Shown: in pieces, positions 55,255 to 64,000 of the stretch
Layout of the letters: each line of letters begins with the position of its first letter
Numbering within the stretch: the stretch's first letter is position 1
Assembly (NCBI GenBank): GCA_963853835.1
Contig: OY970829.1
Span: 34,312,020 to 34,376,019, forward strand
From: Calendula officinalis
Taxonomy: Eukaryota; Streptophyta; Magnoliopsida; Asterales; Asteraceae
Reading direction: 5' to 3'
Length of the DNA stretch: 64,000 nucleotides
Translations under genes and position numbers: made by a program
Notes under the pieces: generated by a model
What the model saw: the letters and a program-made list of their open reading frames with translations, nothing else
Databases searched by the model: none
What the model was told of the DNA's origin: nothing

Positions 55255-55374
55255 AGGCGTGCAACACGAGGACTTCCCAGGGGGTAACCCATCCTAGTAC
55301 TACTCTCGCCCAAGCACGCTTAACTGCGGAGTTCTGATGGGATCCGGTGCATTAGTGCTGGTATGATCGGACCC
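55255..55374 (-). rRNA. 5S rRNA gene, helix I variant
   Basis: 120 nt; G5C, G89T, C117G. Confidence 0.88.
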
Positions 55375-55591
55375 GAAATATGTCCCGCTCTTTATTATCT
55401 TATACACCAACAGTGTTGCATGCTAGGAAGGCTAAACATGTGCTAAGGAGCCAAACGGCCCAACCGTGCGCCACCCGCCGTCTCCTAGCCCCGGCAGGCT
55501 CATGTTCCCACGCCCGTCTCCTTGTTCACGCACCACCCACGGTCGCAACCGTGACCACCCCGGGACGCAGGGGAAAAAACGAAACAAAAAG

Positions 55592-55711
55592 AGGGGTGCA
55601 ACACGAGGACTTCCCAGGGGGTCACCCATCCTAGTACTACTCTCGCCCAAGCACGCTTAACTGCGGAGTTCTGATGGGATCCGGTGCATTAGTGCTGGTA
55701 TGATCGCACCC
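55592..55711 (-). rRNA. 5S rRNA gene, array consensus
   Basis: 120 nt, consensus. Confidence 0.96.
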
Positions 55712-55944
55712 GAAATATGTCCCGCTCTTTATTATCGTATACACCAACAGTGTTGCATGCTAGGAAGGCTAAACATGTGCTAAGGAGCCAAACGGCCCAA
55801 CCGTGCGCCACCCGCCGTCTCCGAGCCCCGGCAGGCCCACGTTCCCAGGCCCTCCCCCGCACACCCGTCCCCTTGTTCACGCACCACCCACGGTCACAAC
55901 CGTGACTACCCCGGGACGCAGGGGGAAAAAAACGAAACAAAAAG

Positions 55945-56064
55945 AGGGGTGCGACACGAGGACTTCCCAGGGGGTCACCCATCCTAGTACTACTCTCGCC
56001 CAAGCACGCTTAACTGCGGAGTTCTGATGGGATCCGGTGCATTAGTGCTGGTATGATCGCACAC
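55945..56064 (-). rRNA. 5S rRNA gene
   Basis: 120 nt; +2T, T112C. Confidence 0.93.
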
Positions 56065-56294
56065 AAAATATGTCCCGCTCTTTATTATCTTATACACCAA
56101 CAGTGTTGCATGCTAGAAGGCTAAACATGTGCTAAGGAGCCAACGGCCCAACCGTGCGCCACCCGCCGTCTCCTAGCCCCGGCAGGCCCACGTCCCCACG
56201 CCCTCCCCCGCACACCCGTCCCCTTGTTCACGCACCACCCACGGTCGCAACCGTGACCACCCCGGGACGCAGGGGAAAAAAACGAAACAAAAAG

Positions 56295-56414
56295 AGGGGT
56301 GCAACACGAGGACTTCCAAGGGGGTCACCCATCCTAGTACTACTCTCGCCCAAGCACGCTTAACTGCGGAGTTCTGATGGGATCCGGTGCATTAGTGCTG
56401 GTATGATCGGACCC
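56295..56414 (-). rRNA. 5S rRNA gene
   Basis: 120 nt; G5C, G97T. Confidence 0.93.
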
Positions 56415-56646
56415 GAAATATGTCCCGCTCTTTATTATCTTATACACCAACAGTGTTGCATGCTAGGAAGGCTAAACATGTGCTAAGGAGCCAAACGGCC
56501 CAACCGTGCGCCACCCGCCGTCTCCTAGCCCCGGCAGGCCCACGTCCCCACGCCCTCCCCCGCACGCCCGTCCCATAGTTCACACACCACCCACGGTCGC
56601 AACCGTGACCACCCCGGGACGTAGGGGAAAAAAACGAAACAAAAAG

Positions 56647-56767
56647 AGGGGTGCAACACGAGGACTTCCCAGGGGGGTCACCCATCCTAGTACTACTCTC
56701 GCCCAAGCACGCTTAACTGCGGAGTTCTGATGGGATCCGGTGCATTAGTGCTGGTATGATGGCACCC
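56647..56767 (-). rRNA. 5S rRNA gene
   Basis: 121 nt; one extra C in the nt 91-95 run (C box), G7C. Confidence 0.92.
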
Positions 56768-56998
56768 GAAATATGTCCCGCTCTTTATTATCTTATACAC
56801 CAACAGTGTTGCATGCTAGGAAGGCTAAACATGTGCTAAGGAGCCAAACGGCCCAACCGTGCGCCACCCGCCGTCTCCTAGCCCCGGCAGGCCCACGTTC
56901 CCACGCCCTCCCCCGCACGCCCGTCCCTTGTTCACGCACCACCCACGGTCGCAACCGTGACCACCCCGGGACGCAGGGGAAAAAAACGAAACAAAAAG

Positions 56999-57077
56999 AG
57001 GGGTGCAACACGACGACTTCCCAGGGGGTCTCCCATCTGATGGGATCCGGTGCATTAGTGCTGGTATGATCGGACCC
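56999..57077 (-). pseudogene. 5S pseudogene, 41-nt deletion class
   Basis: 79 nt; G5C, C105G, and one more change in the C-box remnant (plus strand GGGTCTCCC). Confidence 0.92.
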
Positions 57078-57289
57078 GAAATATGTCCCGCTCTTTATTA
57101 TCTTATACACCAACAGTGTTGAATGCTAGGAAGGCTAAACATGTGCTAAGGAGCCAAACGGCCCAACCGTAGCCCCGGCAGGCCCACGTCCCCACGCCCT
57201 CCCCCGCACGCCCGTCCCCTTGTTCACGCACCACCCACGGTCGCAACCGTGACCACACCGGGACGCAGGGGAAAAAACGAAACAAAAAG

Positions 57290-57409
57290 AGGGGTGCAAC
57301 ACGAGGACTTCCCAGGGGGTCACCCATCCTAGTACTACTCTCGCCCAAGCACGCTTAACTGCGGAGTTCTGATGGGATCCGGTGCATTAGTGCTGGTATG
57401 ATCGCACCC
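57290..57409 (-). rRNA. 5S rRNA gene, array consensus
   Basis: 120 nt, consensus. Confidence 0.96.
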
Positions 57410-57641
57410 GAAATATGACCCGCTCTTTATTATCTTATACACCAACAATGTTGCATTCTAGGAAGGCTAAACATGTGCTAAGGAGCCAAACGGCCCAACC
57501 GTGCGCCACCCGCCGTCTCCTAGCCCCGGCAGGCCCACGTCCCCACGCCCTCCCCCGCACGCCCGTCCCCTTGTTCACGCACCGCCCACGGTCGTAATCG
57601 TGACCACCCCGGGACGCAGGGGAAAAAAACGAAACAAAAAG

Positions 57642-57761
57642 AGGGGTGCAACACGAGGACTTCCCAGGGGGTCACCCATCCTAGTACTACTCTCGCCCAA
57701 GCACGCTTAACTGCGGAGTCCTGATGGGATCCGGTGCATTAGTGCTGGTATGATCGCACCC
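57642..57761 (-). rRNA. 5S rRNA gene
   Basis: 120 nt; A42G. Confidence 0.95.
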
Positions 57762-57993
57762 GAAATATGACCCGCTCTTTATTATCTTACACACCAACAG
57801 TGTTGCATGCTAGGAAGGCTAAACATGTGCTAAGGGCCCAAACGGCCCAACCGTGCGCCACCCGCCGCCTCCTAGCCCCGGCAGGCCCACGTCCCCACGC
57901 CCTCCCCCGCACGCTCGTCCCCTTGTTCACGCACCACCCACGGTCGCAACCTCTACCACCCCGGGACGCAGGGGAAAAAAACGAAACAAAAAG

Positions 57994-58113
57994 AGGGGTG
58001 CAACACGAGGACTTCCCAGGGGGTCACCCATCCTAGTACTACTCTCGCCCAAGCACGCTTAACTGCGGAGTTCTGATGGGATCCGGTGCATTAGTGCTGG
58101 TATGATCGCACAA
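57994..58113 (-). rRNA. 5S rRNA gene
   Basis: 120 nt; +1T, +2T. Confidence 0.94.
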
Positions 58114-58345
58114 GAAATATGTCCCGCTCTTTATTATCTTACACACCAACAGTGTTGCATGCTAGGAAGGCTAAACATGTGCTAAGGAGCCAAACGGCCC
58201 AACCGTGCGCCACCCGCCGTCTCCTAGCCCCGGCAGGCCCACGTCCCCACGCCCTCCCCCGCACGCCCGTCCCCTTGTTCACGCACCACCCACGGTCGCA
58301 ACCGTGACCACCCCGGGACGCAGGGGAAAAAAACGAAACAAAAAG

Positions 58346-58465
58346 AGGCGTGCAACACGAGGACTTCCCAGGGGGTAACCCATCCTAGTACTACTCTCGC
58401 CCAAGCACGCTTAACTGCGGAGTTCTGATGGGATCCGGTGCATTAGTGCTGGTATGATCGGACCC
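58346..58465 (-). rRNA. 5S rRNA gene, helix I variant
   Basis: 120 nt; G5C, G89T, C117G. Confidence 0.88.
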
Positions 58466-58697
58466 GAAATATGTCCCGCTCTTTATTATCTTATACACCA
58501 ACAGTGTTGCATGCTAGGAAGGCTAAACATGTGCTAAGGAGCCAAACGGCCCAACCCTGCGCCACCCGCCGTCTCCTAGCCCCGGCAGGCCCACGTCCCC
58601 ACGCCCTCCCCCGCACGCCCGTCCCCTTGTTCACGCACCACCCACGGTCGCAACCGTGACCACCCCGGGACGCAGGGGAAAAAAACGAAACAAAAAG

Positions 58698-58817
58698 AGG
58701 GGTGCAACACGAGGACTTCCAAGGGGGTCACCCATCCTAGTACTACTCTCGCCCAAGCACGCTTAACTGCGGAGTTCTGATGGGATCCGGTGCATTAGTG
58801 CTGGTATGATCGGACCC
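58698..58817 (-). rRNA. 5S rRNA gene
   Basis: 120 nt; G5C, G97T. Confidence 0.93.
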
Positions 58818-59048
58818 GAAATATGTCCCGCTCTTTATTATCTTATACACCAACAGTGTTGAATGCTAGGAAGGCTAAACATGTGCTAAGGAGCCAAACG
58901 GCCCAACCGTGCGCCACCCGCCGTCTCCTAGCCCCGGCAGGCCCACGTCCCCACGCCCTCCCCCGCACGCCCGTCCCCTTGTTCACGCACCACCCACGGT
59001 CGCAACCGTGACCACACCGGGACGCAGGGGAAAAAACGAAACAAAAAG

Positions 59049-59168
59049 AGGGGTGCAACACGAGGACTTCCCAGGGGGTCACCCATCCTAGTACTACTCT
59101 CGCCCAAGCACGCTTAACTGCGGAGTTCTGATGGGATCCGGTGCATTAGTGCTGGTATGATCGCACCC
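59049..59168 (-). rRNA. 5S rRNA gene, array consensus
   Basis: 120 nt, consensus. Confidence 0.96.
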
Positions 59169-59400
59169 GAAATATGACCCGCTCTTTATTATCTTATACA
59201 CCAACAATGTTGCATGCTAGGAAGGCTAAACATGTGCTAAGGAGCCAAACGGCCCAACCGTGCGCCACCCGCCGTCTCCTAGCCCCGGCAGGCCCACGTC
59301 CCCACGCCCTCCCCCGCACGCCCGTCCCCTTGTTCACGCACCGCCCACGGTCGTAATCGTGACCACCCCGGGACGCAGGGGAAAAAAACGAAACAAAAAG

Positions 59401-59520
59401 AGGGGTGCAACACGAGGACTTCCCAGGGGGTCACCCATCCTAGTACTACTCTCGCCCAAGCACGCTTAACTGCGGAGTCCTGATGGGATCCGGTGCATTA
59501 GTGCTGGTATGATCGCACCC
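59401..59520 (-). rRNA. 5S rRNA gene
   Basis: 120 nt; A42G. Confidence 0.95.
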
Positions 59521-59752
59521 GAAATATGACCCGCTCTTTATTATCTTACACACCAACAGTGTTGCATGCTAGGAAGGCTAAACATGTGCTAAGGGCCCAA
59601 ACGGCCCAACCGTGCGCCACCCGCCGCCTCCTAGCCCCGGCAGGCCCACGTCCCCACGCCCTCCCCCGCACGCTCGTCCCCTTGTTCACGCACCACCCAC
59701 GGTCGCAACCTCTACCACCCCGGGACGCAGGGGAAAAAAACGAAACAAAAAG

Positions 59753-59872
59753 AGGGGTGCAACACGAGGACTTCCCAGGGGGTCACCAATCCTAGTACTA
59801 CTCTCGCCCAAGCACGCTTAACTGCGGAGTTCTGATGGGATCCGGTGCATTAGTGCTGGTATGATCGCACAA
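59753..59872 (-). rRNA. 5S rRNA gene
   Basis: 120 nt; +1T, +2T, G85T. Confidence 0.93.
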
Positions 59873-60104
59873 GAAATATGTCCCGCTCTTTATTATCTTA
59901 TACACCAACAGTGTTGCATGCTAGGAAGGCTAAACATGTGCTAAGGAGCCAAACGGCCCAACCGTGCGCCACCCGCCGTCTCCTAGCCCCGGCAGGCCCA
60001 CGTCCCCACGCCCTCCCCCGCACGCCCGTCCCCTTGTTCACGCACCACCCACGGTCGCAACCGTGACCACCCCGGGACGCAGGGGAAAAAAACGAAACAA
60101 AAAG

Positions 60105-60224
60105 AGGCGTGCAACACGAGGACTTCCCAGGGGGTAACCCATCCTAGTACTACTCTCGCCCAAGCACGCTTAACTGCGGAGTTCTGATGGGATCCGGTGC
60201 ATTAGTGCTGGTATGATCGGACCC
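60105..60224 (-). rRNA. 5S rRNA gene, helix I variant
   Basis: 120 nt; G5C, G89T, C117G. Confidence 0.88.
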
Positions 60225-60456
60225 GAAATATGTCCCGCTCTTTATTATCTTATACACCAACAGTGTTGCATGCTAGGAAGGCTAAACATGTGCTAAGGAG
60301 CCAAACGGCCCAACCCTGCGCCACCCGCCGTCTCCTAGCCCCGGCAGGCCCACGTCCCCACGCCCTCCCCCGCACGCCCGTCCCCTTGTTCACGCACCAC
60401 CCACGGTCGCAACCGTGACCACCCCGGGACGCAGGGGAAAAAAACGAAACAAAAAG

Positions 60457-60576
60457 AGGGGTGCAACACGAGGACTTCCCAGGGGGTCACCCATCCTAGT
60501 ACTACTCTCGCCCAAGCACGCTTAACTGCGGAGTTCTGATGGGATCCGGTGCATTAGTGCTGGTATGATCGCACCA
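60457..60576 (-). rRNA. 5S rRNA gene
   Basis: 120 nt; +1T. Confidence 0.94.
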
Positions 60577-60807
60577 GAAATATGTCCCGCTCTTTATTAT
60601 CTTATACACCAACAGTGTTGCATGCTAGGAAGGCTAAACATGTGCTAAGGAGCCAAACGGCCCAACCGTGCGCCACCCGCCGTCTCCTAGCCCCGGCAGG
60701 CCCACGTTCCCACGCCCTCCCCCGCACGCCCGTCCCTTGTTCACGCACCACCCACGGTCGCAACCGTGACCACCCCGGGACGCAGGGGAAAAAAACGAAA
60801 CAAAAAG

Positions 60808-60886
60808 AGGGGTGCAACACGACGACTTCCCAGGGGGTCACCCATCTGATGGGATCCGGTGCATTAGTGCTGGTATGATCGGACCC
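60808..60886 (-). pseudogene. 5S pseudogene, 41-nt deletion class
   Basis: 79 nt; G5C, C105G; upstream flank ATGTCTCGC. Confidence 0.93.
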
Positions 60887-61117
60887 GAAATATGTCTCGC
60901 TCTTTATTATCTTATACACCAACAGTGTTGCATGCTAGGAAGGCTAAACATGTGCTAAGGAGCCAAACGGCCCAACCGTGCGCCACCCGCCGTCTCCTAG
61001 CCCCGGCAGGCCCACGTCCCCACGCCCTCCCCCGCACGCCCGTCCCCTTGTTCACACACCACCCACGGTCGCAACCGTGACCACCCCGGGACGCAGGGGA
61101 AAAAACGAAATAAAAAG

Positions 61118-61237
61118 AGGGGTGCAACACGAGGACTTCCCAGGAGGTCACCCATCCTAGTACTACTCTCGCCCAAGCACGCTTAACTGCGGAGTTCTGA
61201 TGGGATCCGGTGCATTAGTGCTGGTATGATCGCACCC
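61118..61237 (-). rRNA. 5S rRNA gene, T93 class, otherwise consensus
   Basis: 120 nt; T93 is the only departure from the array consensus, making it the intact copy closest to the usual plant 5S sequence. The uninterrupted equivalent of the hAT host gene; a short spacer follows. Confidence 0.96.
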
Positions 61238-61418
61238 GAAATATATCCCGCTCTTTATTATCTTATACACCAACAGTGTTGCATGCTAGGAAGGCTAAAC
61301 ATGTGCTAAGGAGCCAAACGGCCCAACCGTGCGCCACCCGCCGTCTCCTTGTTCACGCACCACCCACGGTCGCAACCGTGACCACCCCGGGACGCAGTGG
61401 AAAAAACGAAACAAAAAG

Positions 61419-61538
61419 AGGGGTGCAACACGAGGACTTCCAAGGGGGTCACCCATCCTAGTACTACTCTCGCCCAAGCACGCTTAACTGCGGAGTTCTG
61501 ATGGGATCCGGTGCATTAGTGCTGGTATGATCGCACAG
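61419..61538 (-). rRNA. 5S rRNA gene
   Basis: 120 nt; +1C, +2T, G97T. Confidence 0.93.
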
Positions 61539-61782
61539 GAAATATGTCCCGCTCTTTATTATCTTATACACCAACAGTGTTGCATGCTAGGAAGGCTAAA
61601 CATGTGCTAAGGAGCCAAACGGCCCAACCGTGCGCCACCCGCCGTCTCCGAGCCCCGGCAGGCCCACGTTCCCACGCCCTCCCCCGCACACCCGTCCCCT
61701 TGTTCACGCACCACCCACGGTCGCAACCGTGACCACCCCGGGACGCACCCCGGGACGCAGGGGAAAAAAACGAAACAAAAAG

Positions 61783-61902
61783 AGGGGTGCAACACGAGGA
61801 CTTCCCAGGGGGTCACCCATCCTAGTACTACTCTCGCCCAAGCACGCTTAACTGCGGAGTTCTGATGGGATCCGGTGCATTAGTGCTGGTATGATCGCAC
61901 CC
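61783..61902 (-). rRNA. 5S rRNA gene, array consensus
   Basis: 120 nt, consensus. Its 3' spacer has a short tandem duplication (CCCCGGGACGCA twice). Confidence 0.96.
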
Positions 61903-62134
61903 GAAATATGTCCCGCTCTTTATTATATTATACACCAACAGTGTTGCATGCTAGGAAGGCTAAACATGTGCTAAGGGGCCAAACGGCCCAACCGTGCGCC
62001 ACCCCCCGTCTCCTAGCCCCGGCAGGCCCACGTCGCTACGCCCTCCCCCGCACGCTCGTCCCCTTGTTCACGCACCACCCACGGTCGCAACCGTGACCAC
62101 CCCGGGACGCAGGGAAAAAAAGCGAAACAAAAAG

Positions 62135-62254
62135 AGGGGTGCAACACGAGGACTTCCAAGGGGGTCACCCATCCTAGTACTACTCTCGTCCAAGCACGCT
62201 TAACTGCGGAGTTCTGATGGGATCCGATGCATTAGTGCTGGTATGATCGCACCC
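62135..62254 (-). rRNA. 5S rRNA gene
   Basis: 120 nt; C28T, G66A, G97T. Confidence 0.94.
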
Positions 62255-62471
62255 GAAATATGTCCCGCTCTTTATTATCTTATACACCAACATTGTTGCA
62301 TGCTAGGACGGCTAAACATGTGCTAAGGAGCCAAACGGCCCAACCGTGCGCCACCCGCCGTCTCCTAGCCCCGGCAGACTCATGTTCCCACGCCCGTCTC
62401 CTTGTTCACGCACCACCCACGGTCGCAACCGTGACCACCCCGGGACGCAGGGGAAAAAACGAAACAAAAAG

Positions 62472-62591
62472 AGGGGTGCAACACGAGGACTTCCCAGGGG
62501 GTCACCCATCCTAGTACTACTCTCGCCCAAGCACGCTTAACTGCGGAGTTCTGATGGGATCCGGTGCATTAGTGCTGGTATGATCGCACCG
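62472..62591 (-). rRNA. 5S rRNA gene
   Basis: 120 nt; +1C. Confidence 0.95.
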
Positions 62592-62824
62592 GAAATATGT
62601 CCCGCTCTTTATTACCTTATACACCAACAGTGTTGCATGCTAGGAAGGCTAAACATGTGCTAAGGAGCCAAACGGCCCAACCGTGCGCCACCCGCCGTCT
62701 CCGAGCCCCGGCAGGCCCACGTTCCCAGGCCCTCCCCCGCACACCCGTCCCCTTGTTCACGCACCACCCACGGTCACAACCGTGACTACCCCGGGACGCA
62801 GGGGGAAAAAAACGAAACAAAAAG

Positions 62825-62944
62825 AGGGGTGCAACACGAGGACTTCCCAGGGGGTCACCCATCCTAGTACTACTCTCGCCCAAGCACGCTTAACTGCGGA
62901 GTTCTGATGGGATCCGGTGCATTAGTGCTGGTATGATCGCACAC
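62825..62944 (-). rRNA. 5S rRNA gene
   Basis: 120 nt; +2T, T at -1. Confidence 0.93.
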
Positions 62945-63174
62945 AAAATATGTCCCGCTCTTTATTATCTTATACACCAACAGTGTTGCATGCTAGAAGG
63001 CTAAACATGTGCTAAGGAGCCAACGGCCCAACCGTGCGCCACCCGCCGTCTCCTAGCCCCGGCAGGCCCACGTCCCCACGCCCTCCCCCGCACACCCGTC
63101 CCCTTGTTCACGCACCACCCACGGTCGCAACCGTGACCACCCCGGGACGCAGGGGAAAAAAACGAAACAAAAAG

Positions 63175-63294
63175 AGGGGTGCAACACGAGGACTTCCCAG
63201 GGGGTCACCCATCCTAGTACTACTCTCGCCCAAGCACGCTTAACTGCGGAGTTCTGATGGGATCCGGTGCATTAGTGCTGGTATGATGGCACCC
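63175..63294 (-). rRNA. 5S rRNA gene
   Basis: 120 nt; G7C. Confidence 0.95.
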
Positions 63295-63524
63295 GAAATA
63301 TGTCCCGCTCTTTATTATCTTATACACCAACAGTGTTGCATGCTAGGAAGGCTAAACATGTGCTAAGGAGCCAAACGGCCCAACCGTGCGCCACCCGCCG
63401 TCTCCTAGCCCCGGCAGGCCCACGTTCCCACGCCCTCCCCCGCACGCCCGTCCCTTGTTCACGCACCACCCACGGTCGCAACCGTGACCACCCCGGGACG
63501 CAGGGGAAAAAACGAAACAAAAAG

Positions 63525-63603
63525 AGGGGTGCAACACGACGACTTCCCAGGGGGTCACCCATCTGATGGGATCCGGTGCATTAGTGCTGGTATGATCGGA
63601 CCC
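63525..63603 (-). pseudogene. 5S pseudogene, 41-nt deletion class
   Basis: 79 nt; G5C, C105G. Last deleted copy in the window. Confidence 0.93.
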
Positions 63604-63834
63604 GAAATATGTCCCGCTCTTTATTATCTTATACACCAACAGTGTTGCATGCTAGGAAGGCTAAACATGTGCTAAGGAGCCAAACGGCCCAACCGTGCGC
63701 CACCCGCCTTCTCCTAGCCCCGGCAGGCCCACGTCCCCACGCCCTCCCCCGCACGCCCGTCCCCTTGTTCACGCACCACCCACGGTCGCAACCGTGACCA
63801 CACCGGGACGCAGGGGAAAAAACGAAACAAAAAG

Positions 63835-63954
63835 AGGGGTGCAACACGAGGACTTCCCAGGGGGTCACCCATCCTAGTACTACTCTCGCCCAAGCACGCT
63901 TAACTGCGGAGTTCTGATGGGATCCGGTGCATTAGTGCTGGTATGATCGCACCC
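63835..63954 (-). rRNA. 5S rRNA gene, array consensus
   Basis: 120 nt, consensus. The window ends in its upstream flank. Confidence 0.96.
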
Positions 63955-64000
63955 GAAATATGACCCGCTCTTTATTATCTTATACACCAACAGTGTTGCA

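Larger units (their letters stand above)
57078..60480. repeat. 1,759-bp tandem duplication
   Basis: About 57078-58719 matches about 58818-60478 unit for unit (57409/59168, 57761/59520, 58113/59872, 58465/60224). Copy 1 has a further spacer deletion (CCCAACCGTAGCCCC). The 5S at 57994 lacks the G85T found at 59753. Confidence 0.8.
1..64000 (-). repeat. 5S rDNA tandem array (165 loci, one orientation)
   Basis: The whole window is made of head-to-tail 5S rDNA units read on the minus strand. The common unit is 351-352 bp: a 120 bp gene and a GC-rich spacer of about 232 bp. Shorter units of about 301, 310, 331, 337-339 and 344 bp come from defined spacer or gene deletions. Spacers contain no gene I can support; long open frames in them are a by-product of GC-rich repeated sequence. 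The array is broken only by five copies of one hAT element. The window starts and ends inside spacers, so the array continues on both sides. Confidence 0.98.

Noticed and set aside
1..64000. CRISPR-like look of regularly spaced repeats
   Set aside because: The repeats are 120-bp 5S genes with conserved 232-bp spacers in a plant nuclear array; there are no short unique spacers or cas genes.
1..64000. Possible 35S-5S linked rDNA as in some Asteraceae
   Set aside because: No 18S, 5.8S or 25S sequence occurs anywhere in the window; the units contain only 5S and spacer.
1..64000. Assembly artefact as the source of the exact repeats
   Set aside because: Not excluded for the most identical pairs, but most repeated blocks differ by private changes and the joins are coherent hybrids, which favours real structure.

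Overview
The window is one uninterrupted tandem array of nuclear 5S ribosomal RNA genes from a flowering plant. The 120-nt repeated sequence reads on the minus strand as a standard angiosperm 5S rRNA, with A box, intermediate element, C box, a TATA-like element near -30, a C at -1 and T-run terminators. Angiosperm is secure; a eudicot is likely. The hAT-type BED protein would suit Asteraceae among others, but the sequence does not settle the family. I see no 18S/25S rRNA, tRNA or host protein-coding gene, so this is not a 35S-linked 5S arrangement within this span.

Layout: I count 165 5S loci, all on the minus strand, mostly in 351-352 bp units (120 bp gene plus about 232 bp GC-rich spacer). 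Of these, 134 are full length (119-121 nt), 25 carry the same 41-nt internal deletion that removes the A box and intermediate element, one lacks its first 14 nt, and five are split by a transposon. Only about 15 full-length copies match the array consensus throughout by eye. Gene positions below are numbered on the rRNA sense strand from nt 1; '+1T' means nt 1 has become T, 'G97T' that G at nt 97 has become T. Listed changes are those seen by eye and may not be exhaustive.

Transposon: five copies of a 1,530-1,531 bp non-autonomous hAT element lie at 6257-7787, 9110-10640, 17464-18994, 19664-21194 and 21864-23393. All sit at exactly the same base of the 5S gene with the same 8-bp target duplication (GATCCGGT), so one insertion was multiplied with its host 5S unit by unequal exchange. 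Each element has TAGA..TGCAA terminal inverted repeats, about 22 subterminal ACCGGT palindromes and, on its minus strand, a TATA box and a 161-codon ORF for the BED zinc finger and N-terminal part of a hAT transposase. A C-terminal transposase tail follows in another frame; the catalytic core is absent.

Higher-order structure: 1-5.6 kb, 10.7-15.5 kb, 23.4-29.5 kb, 50.9-57 kb and 61.2-64 kb are versions of the same ordered series of marked units. Local duplications include 2,853 bp x2 (5.1-10.8 kb), 2,200 bp x3 (16.9-23.5 kb), 1,363 bp x2 (32.2-35.0 kb), a roughly 1,014 bp series (38-44 kb), nested 2,426/1,030/691 bp repeats (45.6-50.9 kb) and 1,759 bp x2 (57.1-60.5 kb). The window is best read as a recombination record of a 5S locus in which defective genes and one transposon insertion have been amplified beside intact genes.
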